Positions 35,901-46,462 of a DNA stretch of 64,000 bases are shown piece after piece. The stretch comes from Agapanthus africanus (lineage: Eukaryota; Streptophyta; Magnoliopsida; Asparagales; Amaryllidaceae). The notes under the pieces are model-generated. The model was not told the origin of the DNA, ran no database searches, and saw only the letters and a program-made list of their open reading frames with translations. The stretch is from assembly GCA_030015575.1 (NCBI GenBank), contig CM057342.1, forward strand, positions 617,425,348-617,489,347, given 5' to 3'. Each line of letters opens with the position of its first letter. Position 1 is the stretch's first letter. The translations under genes and the position numbers were made by a program.

Positions 35901-37044
35901 ATAAACTCGATCTCCACATCGACTCCATTTCTTACTTTATGTATGGACTCCCTTTCACTTGGTCTCTTTCTGCTTTGGAACCACTGCAATGTCATAGCAA
36001 CATGAACAGAAACTCCACTATCAATCCACCAAGAGCCTAAAGGAACATTAACAAAATTAGACTCAATGCAAAAAAGAGTTAAAAAATTACCTTCTTGTTT
36101 GTTCTTCTTAACTAACCAAGACTTGTACTTAAAACAATTGACCTTCTTCTGATCGGGCTTCTTACAGAAGAAACACTTAGAATCATTCGGTGTGCTAACC
36201 TTTTGATTCTCTTGATTATAGGTTGGACCATTACCATGCCTTTTGAAATTCTGAACCTTCATGGAACCACTAAACTTACGCTTCTTATCGTATCCATGAT
36301 GCTTCCGATAGATGGGTTTAGACTGAGCCACTGCCAATGCAGTTTCAGTCTTGTCCTTCTTAGTTTTGTCCTCTTCAGCAACACATTTGGTGATAAGATC
36401 AGAAATTTTCCAAGTTTCGTTATGAGTAGCGTAAGCAGTTTTGATGATACCAAATTCAGAAGGTAAAGCTTTCAAGGCACGACTAACAATGAAATCATCG
36501 GGTATGGAAATATCAAGGGTTTTGAGTTTGGTTTCGAGATGGACCATCCTAAGGATATATTCTCTAACCCCTTTGGCACTATCATACTTATTAATAATAA
36601 GGTCATATATAAGACGGTTAGACTCTGCCTTATCAGAAATTTTATATCTCTCCTCCACAGCAGTAAGAAACTCTTTTGCCTTTGTGGTCTCAGGAAGACT
36701 ACTAATCAAATGTTCAGAAATTAACCTCCGCATTGCAATAAAACCGAGCTTGTTAGATCTCTCTCACTTAGCATGAAATTCCTTCTGTTCAGTAGTACTC
36801 TCAGCCGTGAACTTCGCAGGTTCATCCTCATATAAAGCCAAATCAATGTCCACAATACCAAGAGCAAAATCAATATCTTGCTTTCATCGCGTGTAATTAG
36901 TACGACTTCTATAGTGGTGTTATTATTATTATTAACCGAAAATGTAACTGCATGAGTCAAAACAAAATAACCCCAAGTTAAAGTTAATATGGACAATAAA
37001 TCATATGAATAAGCTTTAAAATAAAACTTGATAAGCCTATTCAT
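32922..37044 (-). mobile_element. copia-2 gag-pol remains
   Basis: On the minus strand the order is gag (about 35.9-37.0 kb, with CFFCKKPDQKKVNC), integrase (about 34.8-35.6 kb, with HTDISRLYFETLCGNKYFITFIDD and EQNGVAER), RT (about 33.7-34.3 kb, with LYVDDILLAS) and RNase H (about 33.2-33.4 kb, with SGYIFILAGGAISWKSAKK). This is the Ty1-copia order, with integrase before RT. It continues at 9920 beyond the gypsy insertion. It is broken, with a moderate number of interruptions. Confidence 0.88.
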
Positions 37045-37965
37045 TTAAAGGACTCCAATACATCACCACAATCTTCCCTTTGGGCAGAAATTGTAACATG
37101 CAATAGAATCTCCACACATGGACACAGCCAACAAGAATACACTAACTTTAAAAATACCCCTTTTGGACAGGTAAGTTTTAAGCTAGTATATTGTCACCGC
37201 AACATGGTACATGTCATCTCATGTAACATATAATAGCGCCTTTTGGACAGGCTACGATATATTACCCGAATGAGACTATCTCAAAACCGGATGAGAAACA
37301 ACTTTCAAATCTCATTGTGTGAGCCGCTTTGGCGACAGACACATGTCAACTTTGAGTCTTTCTCAAATGGGAGTATAAATATTTGCCCCTTTAACTTGTT
37401 AATTGAATCATGCTCTTGAGATAAGGAACGTTATGCATCTCTTGATTTAAATTGTGTAATAATATCTTAACATATAAAAAATATATCGCATGCAAACAGA
37501 GACTTGATAGCAATTTTATGGCAAATTAATAGCATAATAGTTAACTAATTGGGATAAAATATAAAAGAATACATATAACATTAATGCATGTATAAATTGC
37601 TAAGATATTGAAACATTAATAAAATGTAAACAAATTTGTTACTAAACGGTCCCTGCTGCAGGTCTTAATATGCAATTTCAGAAGGAAAAAAATAGAGTGA
37701 GTGGGTCAATCCATTCATGACTAACAACACTTGATTCATACCTACTAACTTCAGATGTAATGTGGGTCATATCAAAATTGTCACCCACATATAATTGTTT
37801 ACCGAAAATTTTAATGTTGAAAAGTATGGTGGTGGCATGACTCGAAACTCAAACATGTCATGAGATTCTGATGCATCTATACCTATACCAATGCTATAAC
37901 AACAATGGCACATTTAAGTTGTTAGAAAGGTATATGCTAATTAAATTATCAGGTCCAAATATATA
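36837..37965. repeat. Direct duplication, left copy (about 1.1 kb)
   Basis: It covers the beginning of copia-2 gag and the non-coding leader. It matches 41468-42547 with a few percent difference and one replaced segment near 37500-37610. The two copies bracket the LTR complex. Confidence 0.8.
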
Positions 37966-38103
37966 ATGTAACAAAAGAAAATAATACAATTAACATATTT
38001 CACATATATATCAATGTATCACCAAGTGAGAAAAAGAATCATATAAGTGAGCTTATATTAGTTAATGTAATGTAATATATCACATATAAAATTATACATT
38101 AAA

Positions 38104-38201
38104 TTATTAAATCAACACTTGATTTAATAACCCGGCTATTTAACATATAACCGACTAATATAATATGTACATTTTTATCGAATCAACACTTAATCCGATA
38201 A
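38104..38201. repeat. Palindromes in LTR A'
   Basis: A perfect 12-bp hairpin lies at 38104-38115/38119-38130 (TTATTAAATCAA, loop CAC). A second, with two mismatches, is at 38175-38201. The first is the counterpart of the hairpin at 13-39 with two base pairs exchanged. Confidence 0.75.
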
Positions 38202-38880
38202 CCCGGCTATATCACATATACCCGGCCGATATCACATATCGCGAGGATAGAATACGGTATCACATACTCGTATTATTCTCGGTCCCGCACATATCACACA
38301 TGTGCTCCTACTCCGTTTTTCCTGAGCCCGGAAAGCTTTGTGTAGGACTCTAAAGAATCGTCAATACGCCGGCAGTAGGTGATGATCATATCAAACACCC
38401 ACAAGCTGCGAGCGGTCAGTTAAACGTAACAGCCATCCGGATATTGAGCGATCAGAAGATCAACAAGCAAGCCTGCACACACTCCTGTGAATCCAATCAG
38501 TAACACTACCGTACAGTCCGGTCTCTTCGTCTAATATGTCACATATCCAGTCTAGGGGTGGTAAACGTCAGACCCCAGTAACCGATAAGTCGTGTCGATA
38601 TAAGGCTCATAACGGGTCGAGAAACTACTGATAACACTTACCAGTAAATCTCCATATCAGCCCTGCCCAGGGACTTCCAGTTATGGTCAATCGAACACAG
38701 CGCAACATCAACCCCCAATACCGGGAAAAACGAAACCCCTCCTATCGCTCATTGCCTCCATGTGATTCGGGACTGTACCCAAAAGCCACCTTTTTGCACG
38801 TCCTCTTGAACGTGGTAAGGTGGAAATCAAAGCACGGTGAGAATCACACAAAACTCTATGACGATCTCGGGTCTACAGAC

Positions 38881-40996
38881 TGTTGGAGATAGTGCCCTCA
38901 GAGTGAATTATTGGATCACAGGCACGTGATTGCAATGATTGAGGGAGGACCTATACCGGTAGGACAGTCTTACTCAAGATGATAGTATGCTATCTGGTTT
39001 ACCTTTATCATCGTGTACTGCTTCAGGTGACCTTACAGGTCACTATTACACGTTGATAGCGCCCTTAGGATTCTTGCTTGACTACCAGCAGTATGAGGGC
39101 GATCATATACGTGGGAGCTGGGGTCTATAAGCACATCCTTAAAAGGTCCCTAGTCGTGGGAGTTTCGAGACAGGGTATCGATACTCCAGAGTAGACTAGT
39201 GTATACAGTCGAAACCCCGACGAGGGGCGGTGGCCGGTCTCACAAGCCACCGGTGTCAGTTGGTTCACCTAAGATGTATATAGGTGCTCATTGGGTTATG
39301 AGTACACCGGACAGGACTCGCCGGGAACATGCTAGTTGGTCTTATACCTGACGTCAGATAGCAGTTCCCTGGTGACATGTGTACAGGTTAGTTCATCGAC
39401 TTGAGATTGTCATTTGTCTCGTGTGAGTTCCCACTGTGCTTAGATTACTATCCTACCACGCTCAAAGGAGACGTGCAAACAGGTTTTAGTTGGGTACAGT
39501 CCCGAGCCACATGGAGGCAGTGAGCGGATCTGCAGGGGTTCGTCTCTCCCGGTATTGGGGATGAGGTCACGCTGTGTTTAGGAGAGCCATTACACGAAGT
39601 CCTTGGACAAGGCAGGAGATTTACTGGTAGGTATTCCAGTAATATCTCAGGGTGTTCTGGGCTACACTCCGACACGACTTGTACCGCTTTTGGGGGTCTG
39701 ACTTTTACCAACCCCCTAGGCCCGCCATGCGATGCTCATAGACGAACGGACCGGACTATACGGATATTGTCACTGACAGGCTCAGTAGGGTGTCAGGATG
39801 AGTTCGCTCATCGACGTCCCTTTTGGTCAATACCTGGTAGCCCGTTATGTATAGGCTAATACCTCTGACGTGCTAGTGGTTAAATCCACAACCAAAGTAT
39901 TAACGAGTCTTTAGAGTCCCCCACAGACCGTTTTTTCAAGTTTCGGGCGAAACGCTGTAGAGGCCGTATGGAGATATGGCAGAGTTCGATCTTATCCGTG
40001 CGGTATTGCACGGATCATGATCGGACAGATAATACTAGCGGGCTTTGGTTTAAGCCATATCCTAGTATTGTACAGTGTAGATTTTGTCTCTTTGCATTTG
40101 TATTCAGTGGGAATACAAATGCGGGCATGTATATGCAGTCGCGGGGTTTTCCTGTAATTTATTACGGGATCAGTTTTTTGAAGTTGCCAGTTTGCATTCC
40201 GTTCCGGCCAGTTTTCCTTTGTTCTTTCACAGCCGGATTTTTCTGATGGAGGGGCTAATTTGCAAATGTGCAAATTAGTATTGTGGAGGGGGTTATTTGT
40301 ATTTGTGGCTTCATGATGGTTCTTGAATCATTAGATTCCTTTTTCATCTTTTCATATGCATTAAATGAGAAAGGATTTGGATAGGATTGATTTGGAAAAT
40401 GGTGTGACCATTTTCTTATCATTATCATGGCTTTTCTTCTCTTGATTTTTCATTTTTCCACCAACCATTGTGAAGAGGGCCGGCGACTACTTGGTGAGGG
40501 AGAGGGTTCATTTTTGATGAGGGGAAATTATTCATCTCACTTTGCTTGCCACAAAATTCTATAGCTTCATTTCAACCTCTCTCCAAAGTTCATTCTTTCT
40601 CTTCTCCATCAAAATGGCAATTTCACAAACCCCATGAGGCAAAGTGTTTCTACACTTCATCTACAGCATCCTTGGGCACGTCGACTCGCCAGCTTCGTGC
40701 CCGAGTTGCTTCGGTCCAGAGGTGGGAGTCCGTAAAAGAACCCGGCGTTGTGGTGTCCGTTCCGACGAGGAGATGAAGACCGGAGATTCCGCGAGGAGAT
40801 CGGAGTGGAGGCCGAAGACCGAAGGACACGGATCGCTCGGTATAGCCTTCTTCCCATTTTCTAGTTTGCTAGAGTTAGGTTAATGGCCCGATCCGGGTTT
40901 TTAGCGCACGGTGGTGCCAGTTTAAAGTTTAAAGAAAAGTATCGTTTCCGCATTCCGGCCTCGGAATGACGGCCGGGGCGCCGCCGTGCACTTACA
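38881..40996 (+). mobile_element. Solo LTR, Ty1-copia family B
   Basis: It runs from TGTTGGAGATAG to GTGCACTTACA, 2116 bp, with CAGAC on both sides (38876-38880 and 40997-41001). It is inserted in LTR A'. The last 300 bp are GC-rich. It is homologous to the reverse copy at 7172-9267. Confidence 0.9.
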
Positions 40997-41467
40997 CAGA
41001 CTAACCTGTACCAGTGTCACCAGAGAACTGCTATCTGACGATAGGTATAATATCATCTAGGAGTTCTCGGCGAGTCCGTTCAGTGTACCCAGTCTCCCAT
41101 CATATGGGATCATCCATCGCCCATCATATGGGTCGAGAAGCGTATACGTTAGTCTACTCTGGAGTATCGATGCCCTGTCTCGATACTCTCTCGACTAGGA
41201 ACAGTTATAGGATGTACTCTTGGACTACCCTGGCCCCACTAGTATGATCTTCATCATAGTCCTAGTAGTCGAGTACATATCCTAAGGGCTTTATCAACAT
41301 GTGAGAGCAAGACAGTAAACCAATACAAGTCAACATGTTAAGACAAAGTGAAACCAGATAGCATACTATCATATTGAGCAAGAAAGTCCTCTATATATAT
41401 CCAAGCATCCACTATAATATACATCATATGTACAATAATGACCTCTAGGATATATACATAACTAACA

Positions 41468-42547
41468 AATTAATGTCCACAATACCAAGAGCAAAATCAA
41501 TATCTTGCTTTCATCGCATGTAATTAGTTCGACTTCTATAGTGGTGTTATTATTATTATTAACCGAAAATGTAACTGCATGAGTCAAAACAAAATAACCA
41601 CAAATTAAAGTTAATATGGACAATAAATCATATGAATAAGCTTTAAAAATAAAACTTGATAAGCCTATTCATTTAAAGGACTCCAATACATCACCACAAT
41701 CTTCCCTTTGGGTAGAAAATTGTAACATGCAATTGAATCTCCACACATGGACACAACCAACAAGAATACACTAAGTTCAAAAATACCCCCTTTGGACAGG
41801 TAAGTTTTAAGCTAGTATATTGCCACCGCAACATGGTACATGCCATCTCATGTAATATATAATAGCGCCTTTTGGACAGGCTACGATATATTACCCGAAT
41901 GAGACTATCTCAAAACCAGATGAGAAACAACTTTCAAATCTCAATGTGTGGGCCGCTTTGGTGACAAACACATATCAACTTTGAGTCTTTCTCAAATGGG
42001 AGCATAAATATTTGCCCCTTTAACTTGTTAATTGAATCATGCTCTTGAGATACAGAACGTTATGCATCTCTTGATTTAAATTGTGTAATAATATCTTAAC
42101 ATATAAAAAATATATCGCATGGAAACAGAGATTTGATAGCAATTTATAAATTGCTAAGATATTGAAACATTAATGCATGTATAAATTGCTAAGATATTGA
42201 AACATTAATAAAATGTAAAAAAATCTGTTACAAAATGGTCCCTGCAGGTCTTAATATGCAATTTCAGAAGGGAAAAAATAGAGTGAGTGGGTCAATCCAT
42301 TCATGACTAACAACAATTGATTCATACCTACTAACTTCAGATGTAATGTGGGTCATATAAAAATTATCACCCACATATAATTATTTACCGAAAAGTTTAA
42401 TTTTTGAAAAGTATAGTGGTGGGATGACTCGAAACTCAAACATGTCATGAGATTCTGATGCATCTATACCGATGCTAGAACAACAATGGCACATTTAAGT
42501 TGTTAGAAAGGTATATGCTAATTAAATTATCAGGTCCAAATATATAA
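41468..42547. repeat. Direct duplication, right copy
   Basis: It matches 36837-37965. Near 42140-42220 it has its own small tandem duplication of about 35 bp (TAAATTGCTAAGATATTGAA twice). The other copy has unrelated bases there. Confidence 0.8.
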
Positions 42548-43069
42548 CTCTAACCCGAACTGTTTTATATGTAATATGGTTTAGATGGTTCAATCCATTT
42601 ACGGTCCATACCCACTAATTTGAGATTAAGAATGAATTTGGTTGTTTTCAATTCTCCAATATAGGATCCGATGCTTATATATTCATTCAATCAATATAAA
42701 CACCAAACAGATAATAAGTAACATAATTAAATTAACAAAAATTCTATTTCTCCAATGATGGAAAAAAAAAAACAGAACTTCAAATATTGTTCCTTCTTAA
42801 TTAAATCGGATTATGAAACCTATTGGTTCATGAAAAAAATGCAACGAATCTGTTTCCCTTAATCAATATAAATATCAAACAGCTAATAAGAAACCTAATT
42901 AAATTTAAAAAAAATCTATTTCTCCAATCATGAGGGAAAAAACTACGTAGAACTTCAATACTGATTATGCATAATCGAGACTACAAAAAAAATTTAGAAA
43001 TAGTAAAAAAAGGTTGTATCCTAAATTGTGGTTTTAGAAACAAACATGGGTTTGGCTCTGATGCCTAAC
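42548..43069 (-). mobile_element. copia-2 untranslated leader and primer site
   Basis: This is AT-rich and non-coding. On the minus strand, just after the 5' LTR, is TTAGGCATCAGAGCC (about 43053-43068), close to the TGGTATCAGAGC initiator-Met primer site used by many copia elements. Confidence 0.65.
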
Positions 43070-43443
43070 TGTGATATTCTATAAATAAAAACACCCTTAG
43101 GTTTCATCTATAACACATATCAGGAATCTAAAATAAAGATTTAGACGTAGCTCTATCCATAATCATAAGAACACACGGAAGTCACGACCCGGCTAGATTT
43201 TCCTCTCCTTTCTCTTAATGGGAAAAGTCAATTATTAAGATTAAGTGCAGGAGAGAGGATCTAGCTTGTATATATAATGAATCTCATTAGGTCCTCCCAT
43301 AAAAGATCCAATAAGATGAAGCACTACACTGACCGTCCGATCGCATCATATCCGATAAGAGATATGGTACAGCCCACTTTAATACTGATCCAACCCACTT
43401 TAATAAATCATAATTAATGATAGCCTATAAAATAAATCTAACA
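43070..43443 (-). mobile_element. 5' LTR of copia-2
   Basis: It starts TGTTAGATTTAT at 43443 and ends ATATCACA at 43070 (minus strand), 374 bp. It is the partner of the partial 3' LTR at 6689-6964. It is followed at once by a LINE fragment. Confidence 0.82.
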
Positions 43444-43446
43444 TTG

Positions 43447-43695
43447 TCTAAAGTCTCCAATTTTCGCTGGTTCCCTGATCCTAGGGAGATGGGTAACTTT
43501 AGCATAACTCAGTCTATTCAAATCTCCTGTTCCTTCATGAATTTAATTAAACAAGCGCAACAGCAGGTCATCTTTAACAAGATCCCACAACTCCTGGTAA
43601 AACATCATCGGAATACGGTCTGGTCCAGCAGCCTTATCGGATCCCAAGCCGAATACCGCTTGCTTTATGTCATCAAGGGAAAACAGATCTGTGTT
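43447..43695 (-). mobile_element. L1-type LINE fragment (start of RT domain)
   Basis: The minus strand reads with SLDDIKQAVFGLGSDKAAGPDRIPMMFYQELWDLVKDDL, the well-known N-terminal part of plant L1 reverse transcriptases. Only about 85 codons remain, truncated at both ends. It is joined directly to the kinase fragment at about 43700, so the insertion or a later deletion removed the rest of that gene. Confidence 0.75.
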
Positions 43696-43696
43696 G

Positions 43697-43942
43697 GATC
43701 TCAATTGATCCGGTGCTCGGGTTCGAAACAGACGAAGAGGTGAATCGGGTCATGACGGGGATGGCTGAGCTGGCATTGAGGTGTTTGCAAATGGAGAGGG
43801 AGATAAGGCCTGCCATGAAAGAGGTTTTTGAGGAGTTGAGGGAAATTGAGAGAGGTGTTGGTTGTGAAACTGGAGAAGAGTGTGAGTTGAAGGTGAGGGA
43901 AGAGAGTAGGTTGTTGAAGAACCCTTCTGCCGTTATCGCCTG
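43697..43942 (+). pseudogene. 3' end of a receptor-like protein kinase gene (LRK10-like)
   Basis: The frame reads IDPVLGFETDEEVNRVMTGMAELALRCLQMEREIRPAMKEVFEELREIE, the last helices of a plant receptor-kinase domain (subdomain XI with RCLQ...RPAM), then a tail ending LLKNPSAVIA and a stop. The wording suits the LRK10L/WAK-like group, where a conserved RCLQ.....RP motif is expected. The catalytic loop, activation loop and everything upstream are absent, replaced by the LINE fragment. It has no start of its own, so it is a gene remnant and not a functional gene. Confidence 0.72.
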
Positions 43943-45480
43943 AATCGGTCATGAATAATTGGCTGAGTAGGCCGACTGACTCCGAATATGAGTGGACCAG
44001 TTTCGATTTGAGTTTAATATAAGATTGTATTTTCATTCTTCTTTCTTTAATATTTTTTATTCATTTGATTTATAAATGATGTATTTTTAAGATATTGAAG
44101 GAAATGTATATAGGATATAATTTGTTTTAAAATTGTTAATCTGTGATGATGATTGTAGAATTATTATGATTATTTGATAATTCTCACCATTTTTTCTTTT
44201 GATCTTTATATTCCAGCATTCGTCTATTAGATAAGAAGAGAAGTAAGGAAGGTTCTTGAACCCGAATTTACAAAGCGTTCAATCTAGAAGCCGTCGATAG
44301 TTGAAATAAGTAATAGCAGTTTTTCTTTTGTGTCTGTAACTTTTATATGATGTATCGAGGATTTTTATTGTGTGGTGCAGAACTTATATTTTGTGATTGT
44401 ATTTGTGTAAAGACAACGGCAATGGTCCGTTGCTCTCTCACAAATAAAATTATAAGATATTATTTCAAATGCTTACTATTTATCTCGAGGCACAATCTTG
44501 TAAATATTTTATTTTATCTTTTATCTTATTGAGTAGGACGTCTTGCCCTGCTTTTTCCTTCAAAAAAAATCTTTGTATTCCCCTTTTTTGAGAATATTGT
44601 TTATTTTTGCGATGATTTGTTAATCTTAGACCATAATAGGGGTTAGAAACAATAACAGGGGATGATCTTGTCGAAATATAGCTTTCTTTTTAATTTTATA
44701 TTTTCACGCGCATATTCGAAGATATCGGTTTGATTCTTGCTACTGATAACTATTCATTCCCTGCTCTTTGTTAAGAAGGGTAAAAAATTGTTCCCCAAAG
44801 TAATGAAGAGAGAACTGAAATGCAAATGAAATGGGGTATCTTTGAGAACTGTTATATACAATAGATTCCAAGAAACTTATAGCTGCTAGAATCTAATTCT
44901 AGAGCAGCAGCATTTTTTGAAGGTTTTTATTCCAATTTTAAATAGCGACGCATGAGTATGTGACAGTCGAATATCCCGATCCCATTTATCTTTACAATAT
45001 TTTAGGTTTATAGTTAAATATTTAAGTCGGAAAAATGCTGAATACAACATATGGTATTGATTCGGAAAAGGAATCGTAAAAGTTCACGGATTTTATTTGT
45101 TATTAACCAACAAACCCATGATGTTGTTTATAAAGTTTATAATATTTAAATGAAAAGCATTGACAGTACAAGGTATTTTGATGAAACTTAAACCCTATCT
45201 TCATTCTGACCAAGCTATTTCTTAAACTTCGATCTTTTCACGAAAAAGCATTGCAAGCATACTAACGACTGAACATAATTTACCTTCAATTTCTTAGCAC
45301 ATCTAGCACAAATGTTCATATCATCACAAACCCAACAGCTGAAACAAATTTGTTTGCTCAAACAAACAATTGTCATTTAACACAAACAACTAAGTAACAG
45401 TGCAACCATTCCCTAATGCCAAGAAAAGCCAAATACTGTATACAAAATTAACTACAGCCTAAAGCACCTCTCAGCCTCCG
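43943..45480. other. Intergenic stretch with no recognised feature
   Basis: This is AT-rich sequence after the kinase remnant. The first few hundred bases may be old 3' untranslated sequence. Open frames are below 70 codons and recall nothing. I see no clear repeat ends. Confidence 0.5.
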
Positions 45481-45497
45481 ATGCAAACAGAACCAAA

Positions 45498-45595
45498 ACC
45501 CCTATAAAAATCATCCTCCAATTTCCATCTCTCACTCACAATTCAAACTCTTCTTCATTTTAAAAAAACAAATTAAACAGAAATCCCTGGACCTA
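45498..45595 (+). promoter_or_regulatory. Possible core promoter and leader of the small open frame
   Basis: CCTATAAAAAT at about 45498-45508 is a good TATA box. It is followed by a CT- and A-rich leader typical of plant 5' untranslated regions, up to the ATG at 45596. Confidence 0.4.
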
Positions 45596-45793
45596 ATGTC
45601 CATTTTTGCATGCACCGGTGGAGTCTTCGGCCCAATCGGCATCATCATTCTCGGTTTTCGTCCAGTCTTTAACTTTGTTCGCCGCCTCATGGACTGCCTT
45701 CAACACCCACAGCCCCCCCCCCCCCCCCCCCCTCCGCTAATGATCACCACTGGTTCATTCATGCATTCTGGCGAGAACAATAAAAGAGACTGA
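45596..45793 (+). CDS. Small predicted protein with a polyproline run (65 residues)
   Basis: I do not recognise this product. The N-terminal 25 residues (MSIFACTGGVFGPIGIIILG) are hydrophobic and could be a membrane anchor or signal. The middle has a charged patch (FVRRLMD), then eight or more prolines encoded by a run of 20 C (45713-45732), then a polar tail. Support for a real gene is the TATA box about 90 bp upstream and the leader. Against it are the small size and a C run prone to length change, which would alter everything after it. It faces the CRS1 gene, whose stop is 610 bp away. Confidence 0.35.
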   Translation: MSIFACTGGVFGPIGIIILGFRPVFNFVRRLMDCLQHPQPPPPPPPPLMITTGSFMHSGENNKRD

Positions 45794-46402
45794 AATGTAA
45801 AATTGTCAATGATTAAAAAAATTGTATTAGCATCAATGACCCAAGAAAAAGTTGTTAATTCTCATCTTGTATGAATCTGCAGTCTTAAATACAACTGGAT
45901 AAATACATATGCACAAACTCGCCATTTCTTCACTAGAGTCGCATATATACAAAACATGATAGGAAACTTCCAACCATGGCAGCTATAGAAGTCAACCGTC
46001 CCCAAATTTTTTACCCATCGGGGCTCCAGCCATATTGAATAACATTTTCTTAAATATGTGTGCCACTTCTCATGTGGTTTGGATACCTTCTGCCCATTTA
46101 TATAGCATTGTGAAATGTCCTATTGTTGGAAAACCTTTTGCAACCATTCGATGCAAGGGCAAAGATATCCAAAGAAAAATGAAAATTGGCAAAAATATCT
46201 TCAATAGCATGGAGACCAATACAGCCAGAGCCGATCCCCGAAAATTTCAACAAATAGTTGACTTTTATGGCCAAGGCCCATCACATAAAGTCGAACAATA
46301 TGCTACTTTCTCTCTTTTACAGAAAATGGATGATGTAAAGCCTTGACACAGATTATTTATCAAAAAAGTTTTAGATTTTACAATTTGAATATCCTCAAAC
46401 TT
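45794..46402. other. Region between the small open frame and the CRS1 stop
   Basis: It probably includes the CRS1 3' untranslated region (minus strand). A forward open frame at 46035-46346 (103 codons) has no family I know and no promoter I can see. Confidence 0.4.
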
Positions 46403-46462
46403 CTAAATTTCATCATGGGGTCCTGTTGTTTCCAGCTGCTTTGCTCTTTGTTCCAGATATCT
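46403..46462 (-). CDS. CRS1: CRS1 exon 8
   Basis: The acceptor CTGCAG precedes [19 protein letters not shown] and a TAG stop. The C-terminal helix continues from exon 7. The last few residues are not conserved in my memory of the family. Confidence 0.75.
   Translation of the reverse strand, partial: RYLEQRAKQLETTGPHDEI

Larger units (their letters stand above)
37966..41466 (-). mobile_element. LTR of family A' (reverse), containing a family B solo LTR
   Basis: Read on the minus strand it starts TGTTAGTTATATA at 41466 and continues to about 38.1 kb. It is interrupted by a family B solo LTR (38881-40996). It is homologous to 1-1213. The left boundary is uncertain: 37966-38103 is AT-rich and unassigned. 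The flanking copia-2 sequence is duplicated rather than simply split. Confidence 0.65.
6689..43443 (-). mobile_element. Ty1-copia element copia-2, split by nested insertions
   Basis: This reverse-strand Ty1-copia element has its 5' LTR at 43070-43443, an initiator-Met-type primer site beside it, gag-pol remains at about 33.1-37.05 kb and a partial 3' LTR at 6689-6964. It is opened by a Ty3-gypsy element (9926-32916), a solo LTR (7172-9267) and an LTR complex (about 37.97-41.47 kb). The junction bases GCTCA and GAATC show which halves belong together. It is broken, with many interruptions, and is the oldest resident of this region. Confidence 0.8.

Noticed and set aside
46035-46346. Forward open frame of 103 codons
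   Set aside because: It has no promoter and no recognisable motif, and it overlaps the likely 3' untranslated region of CRS1 on the other strand. I also considered a VQ motif, but the key residues do not fit.
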